Below, piece by piece: positions 1 through 6,390 of a stretch of 20,152 nt of DNA; position 1 is the first letter of the stretch; every line of letters begins with the position of its first letter. This DNA comes from an uncultured Acetatifactor sp. (GTDB lineage: Bacteria; Bacillota; Clostridia; Lachnospirales; Lachnospiraceae). A program made the translations under genes and the position numbers. Below the pieces are notes generated by a model, which saw only the letters and a program-made list of their open reading frames with translations, did no database searches and had not been told where the DNA came from. The stretch is from contig CAJTLR010000068.1 in the NCBI GenBank assembly GCA_910577185.1, positions 1 through 20,152 on the forward strand, written 5' to 3'.

Positions 1-60
1 AACTAAAAACTCCTTGATTTTTTAAGGAAAATCACTTGACAATATAGGGAGGTTTTGATT

Positions 61-726
61 ATGAGCATTTTAGAAGTAAAGGGCCTGCAATATTCCTACG
101 AAAACAAAAAGCGTGTTCTGCGGGGTATCAACGCCCAAATGGAGCAGGGCAAGATGTATGCTATTCTCGGCCCCTCCGGGTGCGGCAAGACCACACTGCT
201 GTCCCTGCTGGGCGGTCTGGACAGCCCTTCCGGCGGCCAGATTTTGTACCAGGGCGAGGATATTGCCAAGACTGGCCTTGCCGATCACCGGCGCAATCAT
301 GTGGCGTTTATCTTCCAGAGCTACAATCTGATCGACTACTTAACGCCGGTGGAGAATGTAGCCCTGACCGCCAAGCATCCGCCGCTCCCCATTCTGGAAC
401 AGTTGGGATTGACCACAGAAGAAGCAAGGCGGAACGTGCTGAAGCTGTCCGGGGGCCAACAGCAGCGTGTGGCAATCGCCCGCGCCTTGGCCAGTGATGC
501 ACAAGTAATCCTGGCCGATGAACCGACCGGGAACTTGGACGAGGACACCGCCGCCGAGATCACCGCCATCCTCAAAGACAGTGCCCATAAATCCGGCAAA
601 TGTGTGGTGATTGTGACGCACTCCAATGAACTGGCGAAAGCGGCTGATGTGGTTTTCCGGCTCCGCAAAGGAGATTTACAGATTTTGGATTCCTCTGAAA
701 TAGAAAAGGAGCATAAAAAGAAATGA
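61..726 (+). CDS. ABC transporter ATP-binding protein (LolD/MacB-like export type)
   Basis: ATPase subunit of an ABC transporter, 221 aa, acting on the cytoplasmic face of a membrane permease. Visible motifs: Walker A GPSGCGKTT (residues 37-45), Q-loop near 86, signature LSGGQ (129-133), Walker B VILADEP (149-155) and H-loop His near 187. The GNLD after Walker B and the overall pattern match the LolD/MacB/FtsE-like subgroup, which pairs with FtsX-like permeases for export of peptides or lipoproteins. A TTG six bases upstream is also in frame, but ATG 61 sits 8 bases after AGGGAGG (46-52), so I chose it. No permease follows in the window; the partner may lie upstream or be lost. The gene is GC-richer than the genes from 1.4 to 8.6 kb. 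The family is certain; the substrate cannot be told. Confidence 0.93.
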   Translation: MSILEVKGLQYSYENKKRVLRGINAQMEQGKMYAILGPSGCGKTTLLSLLGGLDSPSGGQILYQGEDIAKTGLADHRRNHVAFIFQSYNLIDYLTPVENVALTAKHPPLPILEQLGLTTEEARRNVLKLSGGQQQRVAIARALASDAQVILADEPTGNLDEDTAAEITAILKDSAHKSGKCVVIVTHSNELAKAADVVFRLRKGDLQILDSSEIEKEHKKK

Positions 727-890
727 ATAAACAGACTAAATTTGTTCCTTCCAAGGGGAAAAAGGAACTTTCTTTCGGCGAACAAGAGTTACTCAAAGGA
801 GCCTTTGATGCGCTCCACGTTTCCCCTGAATGTGTAGAAAAAACCATAGCGCAGGCCAGGGCACAAAACCAGCAGAAAGGTCAGCCTTAA
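723..890 (+). CDS. small hypothetical protein, 55 aa, coupled to the ABC ATPase
   Basis: A 55-codon ORF whose ATG overlaps the TGA of the ABC ATPase (ATGA junction), the usual sign of translational coupling. The purine-rich AAAAGGAG (704-711) inside the end of the ABC gene could serve as ribosome binding site. The product is hydrophilic, Lys/Gln-rich and without membrane segments: it begins MNKQTKFVPSKGKKELSFGE and ends in a Gln-rich helix. I do not recognise the family. Where ABC ATPases are normally followed by a permease, this is not one; it could be a real small partner or the start of a gene cut off by rearrangement, since the next 570 bases hold no convincing gene. Confidence 0.5.
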   Translation: MNKQTKFVPSKGKKELSFGEQELLKGAFDALHVSPECVEKTIAQARAQNQQKGQP

Positions 891-993
891 TGCGGAATGG
901 GAGAGTGGTAATCACAAAAGTGGGTGCTGTTTGAGCCGACTGGAGCTGGAAACGGCACCTTCTTGACAGTATATAATAAAAAGGTGGACTTTC

Positions 994-1101
994 ATGAAAC
1001 CGGTGAACGTGACAGGGGATAGCTGGCACTGTGGGAGGCTCTATGATTTTGTCCCAAAGGTGAGGGAGATGGACAGTGGGACAAGAATGTGTTATACTTA
1101 A
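994..1101 (+). CDS. possible small ORF, 35 aa
   Basis: ATG at 994 with AAGGTGG (981-987) six bases upstream, open for 35 codons to TAA; begins MKPVNVTGDSWHCGRLYDFV. A TTGACA lies at 963-968, but the TATAAT after it is only 3 bases away, so no normal promoter is formed. The inverted repeat TTGTCCCA/TGGGACAA lies inside the ORF. I recognise no family. It is supported only by the ribosome binding site and may well be chance or the relic of a longer gene. Confidence 0.25.
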   Translation: MKPVNVTGDSWHCGRLYDFVPKVREMDSGTRMCYT

Positions 1102-1170
1102 TTTCTGAATAAGCTGTTTATTCCCGCGGGCAATGAGGAAAATAGCCATGCCTGCATGGACATAAAAGCC

Positions 1171-1227
1171 AATTTTTAATTGGCATGCTAATTTATAATT
1201 AGCATGTGAATTTATAATTAACATGTG
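1171..1227. repeat. 19-bp tandem repeat, three copies
   Basis: Three adjacent 19-bp units occupy 1171-1189, 1190-1208 and 1209-1227. Units 2 and 3 differ at a single base (consensus AATTTATAATTARCATGTG); unit 1 differs from unit 2 at four positions. The junction of units 1 and 2 also forms a perfect 10-bp inverted repeat, CATGCTAATT-TAT-AATTAGCATG halves at 1184-1193 and 1197-1206. The array lies about 140 bp before the -35 of the metallophosphoesterase promoter. A repeated protein-binding site (operator array or iterons) is a reasonable reading, not shown. Confidence 0.8.
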
Positions 1228-1295
1228 AATGCCGCGAGGGTCAAATACCAAAGTGTCCTTTGGACGCTTTCTGTTCTGCAGCGTTGCAAGTTTGA

Positions 1296-1329
1296 TACCC
1301 CGCTGCCTGCGGCGGGGTAGTTCATTTTT
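1296..1329 (+). terminator. probable intrinsic terminator
   Basis: A perfect 8-bp stem TACCCCGC / GCGGGGTA (1296-1303 and 1312-1319) with an 8-base loop is followed, after GTTCA, by a T5 run. The T run is a few bases away from the stem, so strength is uncertain. It would end transcription coming from the ABC side, before the promoter at 1369. Confidence 0.45.
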
Positions 1330-1368
1330 CCCGGGCAAAAAGCCGTCGGTTATATTTCCCCTTTTTCA

Positions 1369-1397
1369 TTGACAATGTTATTTCGTATATTTATAAT
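1369..1397 (+). promoter_or_regulatory. consensus sigma-A promoter of the metallophosphoesterase cassette
   Basis: TTGACA (1369-1374), 17-base spacer, TATAAT (1392-1397): a perfect match to the vegetative promoter. Transcription would start near 1404 and give a ~60-base leader before the GTG at 1463. The 19-bp repeat array lies upstream. Confidence 0.85.
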
Positions 1398-1462
1398 GTA
1401 GATATGATTGTAGTCAAAAATGAATTACAATAATACGTGAGCATGGAATGGTATAAAATACT

Positions 1463-3115
1463 GTGAAGAATGAAGGCGTCATAAGGGGACTGCAGTTATC
1501 GGATTTACATGTACAAGATTCGACGGAATTAAGAGTACAGAAAAGGAAATTATGCGAACAGTTTAAAAATAAGATAGACTTTATTGTTGTAACAGGAGAC
1601 CTGCATGAATTTGGGCAGGGATATATGCCCACACGTCAGTTCCTGAACCAGCTGGCAGAGGATCTGAAGCTGGAAAGAGAGGATATTATAATTGTACCAG
1701 GAAATCATGATAATGCAGATTTTAATGGTAAAAAAGAAATTTTAGAGCGTATCGACGACGGGATTACGGAAGACCCGGATGCTTATCTTGACAATTTGGA
1801 GGATCTCTATTGGGGATTCGGAAAGTATATTAAGTTTTGCAGGGAGTTTTATGAGCGAGATGTTAATTACGAGTGTCTGGTCAACCATATAGAAATATGG
1901 AAGGACAAAATTGCTTTTCTTTGTGTCAATACGGCATTGACCAGCGATAAAGACCATGATAAAAAGCAAATTGTTGATATAGCGAAATTGGAAGAGTTAG
2001 AGAATTGCGGATACCCATGTATTGTGCTTATGCATCATGATTGTGAATCTATTGCCCAATCCCAGCAGCCTTTTTTAAGGAGTGCGTTTGAGAAAATGGA
2101 CGTTAGGGCTATTTTATGTGGGCATAAACATAGGTACGCAAAAGACTATTATTTTCTGGGCGGCGAAAAAAAGATTCCCGTTTATTGTTGTGCAAAATCT
2201 GTTCCAACACGGAAGGATAATTGGTCAAATATCGGTGTAATAGAATACGTGTGGAAGATAGAGGACGGAAGTGTATCGGTTGTGCCGTATGAATGGAGCA
2301 CTGAGAGCCATTTTTTCAAACAATCCACGGAATTTGAAAAAGATAATCAAAATAATGAAGACGAGCTGAGCTTGTTTTTCGGTTCACATTTTAATCTTGG
2401 AAAAACTTCTCATGAGAATGTCAAAAAAACGGATAAACAAAAAGGCCGGAAAAAAAGTCAAAAGAAAAAAATCAAAGTTACAGTTTGGAGAATTGCGGCA
2501 GCCGTTTTATTTGTAGCAATTATACTGGCTGTCATAGTGCTGTGTTATGTGTTTATGAGCTGGGGCAGGGATGCCGGTTCTGAACTTAGATTGAGCGATG
2601 TATCGGAAGGGAACTACCTTTTTGTGCAGGAGAAAACCATGGAAGACGCATGGGTTCAGGCAATTGGTCAGATTGTGATTGTGAAGAAGGATGGTACAGT
2701 AGTAAAAACCTACATTATTGATGATATGTATGAAGAGACAAACTTTATCCGAAATAGCAAAGAGGTCAGAATTCAGAAGCTGGAGTGCCTGCTGGCAGAG
2801 TCCTGCAGCGCAAAGCTGGAACAGGAACTGGAAAGGATTTTGGAAGAAAACGGATATGACAGGGATGAGGCTGTCGTGAAAGAAATCGGATTTGTGTGTA
2901 TCTCCGTACTTCAGCCGGGGTCAGAGGAGCGCGAATTGAACTATTATATTCTGGAAAATGACTCTTTGATCAGACTGGATGCAGAGGCTGCGGAGAAAAA
3001 GAAATATGGGGTAAAGCTGACAGCCGAAATATGGGAAAATGCAGAAGAACAGAAGATGCTTCTTGATGAAATGAGGGAACAGGTGCTGCTGCAATTACAA
3101 AAAGACAAAAGCTGA
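1463..3115 (+). CDS. membrane-anchored calcineurin-like metallophosphoesterase
   Basis: 550 aa. Residues 8-270 are a calcineurin-type metallophosphoesterase domain with all five metal-site motifs: DLH (14-16), GDLH (45-48), GNHD (80-83), HHD (191-193) and GHKH (220-223). These proteins hydrolyse phosphomono- or diesters, including nucleotides and nucleic acids, with two metal ions. There is no signal peptide, so this domain is cytoplasmic. A Lys/Arg-rich stretch (about 321-343) precedes one membrane helix (about 342-364); the last ~185 residues would be outside and match no family I know. GTG 1463 is the first possible start, as an in-frame TAA lies at 1454 and the phosphoesterase fold starts at once; no clear ribosome binding site precedes it. 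First gene of a cassette with the 418-aa and SLATT-like genes. The substrate is unknown. Confidence 0.88.
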   Translation: MKNEGVIRGLQLSDLHVQDSTELRVQKRKLCEQFKNKIDFIVVTGDLHEFGQGYMPTRQFLNQLAEDLKLEREDIIIVPGNHDNADFNGKKEILERIDDGITEDPDAYLDNLEDLYWGFGKYIKFCREFYERDVNYECLVNHIEIWKDKIAFLCVNTALTSDKDHDKKQIVDIAKLEELENCGYPCIVLMHHDCESIAQSQQPFLRSAFEKMDVRAILCGHKHRYAKDYYFLGGEKKIPVYCCAKSVPTRKDNWSNIGVIEYVWKIEDGSVSVVPYEWSTESHFFKQSTEFEKDNQNNEDELSLFFGSHFNLGKTSHENVKKTDKQKGRKKSQKKKIKVTVWRIAAAVLFVAIILAVIVLCYVFMSWGRDAGSELRLSDVSEGNYLFVQEKTMEDAWVQAIGQIVIVKKDGTVVKTYIIDDMYEETNFIRNSKEVRIQKLECLLAESCSAKLEQELERILEENGYDRDEAVVKEIGFVCISVLQPGSEERELNYYILENDSLIRLDAEAAEKKKYGVKLTAEIWENAEEQKMLLDEMREQVLLQLQKDKS

Positions 3116-3145
3116 ATACAGACACAAGAGAAGGGTGAGGACGAT

Positions 3146-4402
3146 ATGGTTTGCTTGCTTTTGTGGGCAATAGCTATCGTTGCCCTATTGGTATTCATGA
3201 AAACAAAGTCTGCGGCCAAAAAAACGGGAGCAAATGTAAGAAGGCCGGGACGGCAAAATAGGCATTGGCGTATGCTGGCGCGGTTTTCCAGAATGGGTGT
3301 TGTGATATTTTTTTTACTTGCAATTGTGTATACGGTGTACTGGGTGTGTACTGCGGTTTTGGGGAACCGTGATTCTGAGACGGATTATACGGCAGATAAA
3401 ATATGTGTGTGGGGGGAGGAACTTTACCATGGACAGGAAGACCCGGGTGTCTTGGTCATGACAGTGGAAAAGCTGCCAGATGCGATACCGGAACCGGAGG
3501 GAGAACAAGAAGAGGGTTCCGGAGAGAAAGAGCCGTCGGAAATAAAAGGGGGGAATGGGATAAGTGAGCCAGATAAATCATATGACTATATGCCGTTAAT
3601 GCTTTTTGGAAAATACCAGTTTGGGCAATATCTTACCGAAACAGATCTTGCAAATATGAAAATCAAATTTGATGAATATTGGAGTAGGGAAGCATACTGG
3701 GAAATGTTGGAAGAGATTGCTTATGATCCGGGACAAGACACGGAACTCATGAACCAAATTATGAAATTTGACAAAGAGACGCAAAACAATGGAGGTACAC
3801 TGACGGCAGAAGAATATTTTGGAAATGCAGAAGACCGTCTTTGCTATTATTATGGGGATAAAGTGGGAAGACTTGATTTTTTGGAACAGTCGGCTATATC
3901 GGCCGAGGGTGCGGTAGAACTTGAATATGCAAAGAATCCCGGGGAATATGAAAAGTTATTTCGTTATATACGGGAAACCGTAATAAGATTCAGCTGTGTT
4001 CTGGGAAGTGACTGTGAACAGTATTTTAGTGGGGGACAGGAGGATGTGAAATACCGTGCAGGCAAAGCTTTGTATAAGCTGGTTGCAAATGGTAAAAAAA
4101 TGGAAGTTTCCGATTACTTCTATTCACTGTGCAGCACTTACTTGTTTTTGAAAGAGGCTTTTGATTATAGTACTCCGGACAGCAAATATGCCGTAGAAAT
4201 TGCGTATTATTATTTTCGTGTGTGTGCGGACATGATTCAGGCTATGGAGCCGGAGAAAACAAATGATATGAAAGAGCGTGTATGGCTGGCATATTATCAG
4301 TTCCGGGAGAGACAAAAAAGTGATGCCGGTAATTCTACGTATATAGTGTATTATGAAGAAGTAGAAACTGTTATGAAAAGCATAGAAAGTATATTAGAGT
4401 AA
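3146..4402 (+). CDS. two-helix membrane protein with large acidic domain, unknown family
   Basis: 418 aa. I do not recognise the family. Helix 1 spans about residues 1-18 and helix 2 about 50-72; the loop between them is very basic, so it should lie inside, with the C-terminal ~345 residues outside the cell. That part starts with an acidic, Pro/Glu/Gly-rich linker (about 110-145) and continues as a helical, Tyr/Glu-rich domain without Cys clusters or a known catalytic motif. ATG 3146 follows AAGGGTGAGG (3131-3140) by five bases. It begins 30 bases after the phosphoesterase gene, and no terminator separates them, so the two are almost certainly co-transcribed. With the ectodomain on the same side as the phosphoesterase tail, the two may form a membrane complex (inference). 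Codon use is AT-rich like its neighbours. Confidence 0.85.
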   Translation: MVCLLLWAIAIVALLVFMKTKSAAKKTGANVRRPGRQNRHWRMLARFSRMGVVIFFLLAIVYTVYWVCTAVLGNRDSETDYTADKICVWGEELYHGQEDPGVLVMTVEKLPDAIPEPEGEQEEGSGEKEPSEIKGGNGISEPDKSYDYMPLMLFGKYQFGQYLTETDLANMKIKFDEYWSREAYWEMLEEIAYDPGQDTELMNQIMKFDKETQNNGGTLTAEEYFGNAEDRLCYYYGDKVGRLDFLEQSAISAEGAVELEYAKNPGEYEKLFRYIRETVIRFSCVLGSDCEQYFSGGQEDVKYRAGKALYKLVANGKKMEVSDYFYSLCSTYLFLKEAFDYSTPDSKYAVEIAYYYFRVCADMIQAMEPEKTNDMKERVWLAYYQFRERQKSDAGNSTYIVYYEEVETVMKSIESILE

Positions 4403-4498
4403 AGATGTGCCGGAAGGCGCAGCCGTATTTGGGGGAAGGCATAAAAACGTGGAAGCATTGAAAACGGAAGAGAAGCTGTGTTGCAATAGGGGTACCGC

Positions 4499-4984
4499 AT
4501 GAGAAAAAGATATTCTTCAAGTAAGGTGGAATGGGCATATATAGATCAGCTGACAAATGCCATATGTAATGAAGCGATCAGAAACCAGGTGTATAATGCT
4601 CTTGTGTGGTATGTGATTGAAAGCAGCAGATATAAGTTTCTGGAATATTTTTTAAATGGCGTAACACTTGTTTCACCGTCTTTGATCATGCTTCTGAATG
4701 AATGTGGGTCGCAAGACTGTAAATGGGGGCCGATTGCCGTCACGGGAATCGGAACATTTGCTGCAGCGGCAAAGTCATTTTCCAAACTGCACGAAAAGCG
4801 GGTGAATTACCGGAAAGCAGCGGAAGCAATCAAAAGTGAAACCATACTGTATATCCGCCATGCGGGTATATACGTGGCAGTGGAACGGGACACTTTGTTT
4901 GTGGAAAAGATAGACCTGATCAGAAAAGAGGAGAATGCCAGCTGGGTAAAGCTTGAGTCTGACAAAAACGAAGGGCAGGATTGA
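4499..4984 (+). CDS. SLATT/DUF4231-like two-helix membrane protein
   Basis: 161 aa. Layout: N-terminal helical segment (1-44), membrane helix about 46-68, second helix about 77-98, then a cytoplasmic helix with the motif VNYRKAAEAIKSE (about 102-114) and a short C-terminal tail. A helix pair followed by an 'nYR.tAE.lK.E' helix is characteristic of the DUF4231/SLATT fold. SLATT proteins were predicted, from gene neighbourhoods with nucleotidyltransferases and SLOG sensors, to act as pore-forming or membrane effectors of nucleotide-signal systems. No CD-NTase or SLOG gene is seen here; a metallophosphoesterase and a membrane protein sit upstream instead. AGGGG (4488-4492) is six bases before the ATG. 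The 96-base gap after the previous gene has no terminator. Family call is from motif reading, function is inference. Confidence 0.72.
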   Translation: MRKRYSSSKVEWAYIDQLTNAICNEAIRNQVYNALVWYVIESSRYKFLEYFLNGVTLVSPSLIMLLNECGSQDCKWGPIAVTGIGTFAAAAKSFSKLHEKRVNYRKAAEAIKSETILYIRHAGIYVAVERDTLFVEKIDLIRKEENASWVKLESDKNEGQD

Positions 4985-5054
4985 TCTGGAAAATTACGGA
5001 AATTGTGGAAAATGATGCACTATTGTAATAAATTTTCCTTAATGAAAGAAATCT

Positions 5055-5083
5055 TTGACAAGACTAGCGAAATGTAGTAACAT
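5055..5083 (+). promoter_or_regulatory. sigma-A promoter of the BlaI-type repressor gene
   Basis: TTGACA (5055-5060), 17 bases, TAACAT (5078-5083), then a strong ribosome binding site AAAGGAGGTG (5097-5106) before the ATG at 5114. BlaI-type repressors usually bind dyads at their own promoter; I see no clean TACA/TGTA dyad here, only a TACGTA just downstream of the -10. Confidence 0.75.
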
Positions 5084-5113
5084 AAGTACGTATATGAAAG
5101 GAGGTGAAGTGAA

Positions 5114-5488
5114 ATGAAGGTCGGCCATAAGATAACAGAGGCAGAACGTGAGGTCATGGAAGTGTTGTGGGAGCATCCTGAACAGGTCAAAACCAGGGAA
5201 CTGCTGGATCTGATGGAGAAAAGAGGGAAGAACTGGAAAAGACAGACTCTAAATACTCTGTTGTTCCGCTTAGAAGAAAAAGGCATTGTGCACAGAAAAC
5301 GTGCCTATGTACAGGCGGCTATGTCTAAAGAGGATTTACTGCAAGTGCAGACACAGGAAATTCTGAATAATTTCTATGATGGAAAGTTTGGGAATTTCTT
5401 TGCCGCGCTTATGGGAAGTTCTAAAGTGACAGAAGAAGACACAGATAGGCTGGATGCGCTGTTGGAAGAACTGAAGAATAAGCAGTAA
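5114..5488 (+). CDS. BlaI/MecI/CopY-family transcriptional repressor
   Basis: 124 aa, the usual length of BlaI/MecI. The winged-helix N-terminal part (about 5-75) shows family hallmarks: ITEAEREVMEVLWE, then TRELLDLM, the recognition helix region WKRQTLNTLLFRLEEKGIV and the wing with HRKRAYVQAAMS. The C-terminal part (about 80-122) is the helical dimerisation region ending in a Lys-rich tail. Such repressors bind as dimers and are removed when a BlaR1/MecR1 M56 protease receives an outside signal; the M56 gene here is 0.9 kb downstream rather than adjacent, with a small secreted-protein gene between. The strong ribosome binding site fixes the start. No beta-lactamase gene is in view, so the regulon is unknown and need not concern antibiotics. 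Confidence 0.93.
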   Translation: MKVGHKITEAEREVMEVLWEHPEQVKTRELLDLMEKRGKNWKRQTLNTLLFRLEEKGIVHRKRAYVQAAMSKEDLLQVQTQEILNNFYDGKFGNFFAALMGSSKVTEEDTDRLDALLEELKNKQ

Positions 5489-5723
5489 CTGTATTGTCTA
5501 TTGGATGCCTGTGCTGGGAGAGGTTTTGGGGAATTCCCGACCCAGTGCATGTAGCCCTTCGGGGCAGGTGCAGGTGGCTGAAGCAGACCGGGGAAATGAC
5601 TGTGCGGACGGATGGCGACGAATGAAAGAATCGGTACATATATTTATAGGAATGTAATGTTGGTTTGGGCTGGATAGTGTGAAAGTAGAATTCAAAAGAT
5701 AAAATGAAAGGGTGAATCTGAAT

Positions 5724-6119
5724 ATGAAAACAAGAAAGATGAAATTATGGCAGAAAGTAATGGCATCAGGAGTGCTTGCATGTATGCTGACCGTAAATTC
5801 AATGACGGCTTTTGCCTGCCCGGATGGACACAAGGCAGAAGAAAATGCGGCTGAAGCAGTGGAAGAGCAGGAGCCGGTGGTCCTTTATGATAGCCAGTTT
5901 GTAGATGAGGAAGGAAATGTCACCCCAGTAAGTACCCATATGCCGAGAGTGTGGTGCTTCAAGCATGATATTGTGTCTGGTTACGTTCAGACGCATGTGA
6001 AAAATGATAAAGGAGGATGCACCGTTAAAACATATGAGGCTACACAGTGCATCATTTGTAATACCATTTGGACCGGGGATCGGATTAGGGTGACCACGTA
6101 TGTAACATGCCCTCATTGA
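5724..6119 (+). CDS. small secreted protein, paralogue of the M56 ectodomain
   Basis: 131 aa. A basic start (MKTRKMKLWQ), hydrophobic core and AFA before Cys 32 form a signal peptide; cleavage by signal peptidase I is likely, as the lipobox is poor. The mature part has Cys 78, His 81, Cys 99, Cys 109, Cys 112, Cys 129 and His 131. All seven recur with identical spacing at the end of the M56 protein encoded at 6391-7713, and the last 54 residues align without gaps with 29 identities. The two also share the membrane/signal segment (VNSM) and an LYD-QFVD motif. CxxC, CxxH and CxH groups suggest a metal-binding or disulfide-stabilised module. GTG 5712 is an alternative in-frame start; ATG 5724 sits 9 bases after AAAGGGTG and gives a normal signal peptide. 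It may be a free decoy or ligand-binding form of the sensor, or the remnant of a second M56 gene. Confidence 0.8.
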   Translation: MKTRKMKLWQKVMASGVLACMLTVNSMTAFACPDGHKAEENAAEAVEEQEPVVLYDSQFVDEEGNVTPVSTHMPRVWCFKHDIVSGYVQTHVKNDKGGCTVKTYEATQCIICNTIWTGDRIRVTTYVTCPH

Positions 6120-6269
6120 GTCTGTTTTCTGGGTAAGAGTTTTGTATGTTTGGGATTGAGAATTCAATTACCAGCTAATAAGTGATTGCTTGACATACTG
6201 GTATTTATATATACACATTTGATATGGCGGCTTCGTTTTACGGGGGCGCCAGTTTCGTATATGGGGTTA

Positions 6270-6308
6270 TTTTTAAACATATATGGATATGTTTAAAAAG
6301 TTTATAAT
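6270..6308. promoter_or_regulatory. 13-bp perfect inverted repeat next to a -10 element upstream of the M56 gene
   Basis: TTTTTAAACATAT (6270-6282) and its exact reverse complement ATATGTTTAAAAA (6287-6299) flank a 4-base spacer ATGG. A TATAAT lies at 6303-6308, right after the right arm, with no good -35 at 16-18 bases; a second TATAAT is at 6362-6367. The arrangement fits an operator at a regulated, weak-core promoter. A bidirectional terminator is the alternative, but the stem has almost no GC. A TTGACA is present further upstream at 6190-6195, with only a weak -10. Confidence 0.6.
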
Positions 6309-6390
6309 ACTGTATTTAATAATATAAGCAAATTGTGTAAGTAGGAAACGAGTTAACTTATTATAATATGAGGAAACGCAGAAAGGTTTT

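Larger units (their letters stand above)
891..1368. other. intergenic region with repeats and possible small ORF
   Basis: About 480 bases without a convincing gene. It holds an inverted repeat TTGTCCCA / TGGGACAA (1049-1056 and 1077-1084, 20 bases apart), a short palindrome CCATGC-CT-GCATGG (1146-1159), a three-copy 19-bp tandem repeat (1171-1227) and a GC-rich hairpin (1296-1319), then leads into the promoter at 1369. A possible 35-aa ORF at 994-1101 is listed separately. The mix of short repeats and the change from GC-richer to AT-rich sequence on either side suggest a junction between two blocks of different origin. I see no tRNA, transposase remnant or clear attachment site. Confidence 0.5.

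Noticed and set aside
4407..4502. 31-codon GTG-start frame between the 418-aa and SLATT-like genes
   Set aside because: No ribosome binding site, no family, and too short to separate from chance.
5489..5723. Remnant of a deleted M56 gene between the BlaI-type gene and the secreted protein
   Set aside because: I looked for a trace of the HExxH or HWFNP motifs in all plus frames of the gap and saw none; only short GC-rich inverted repeats such as GGGAATTCCC are present.
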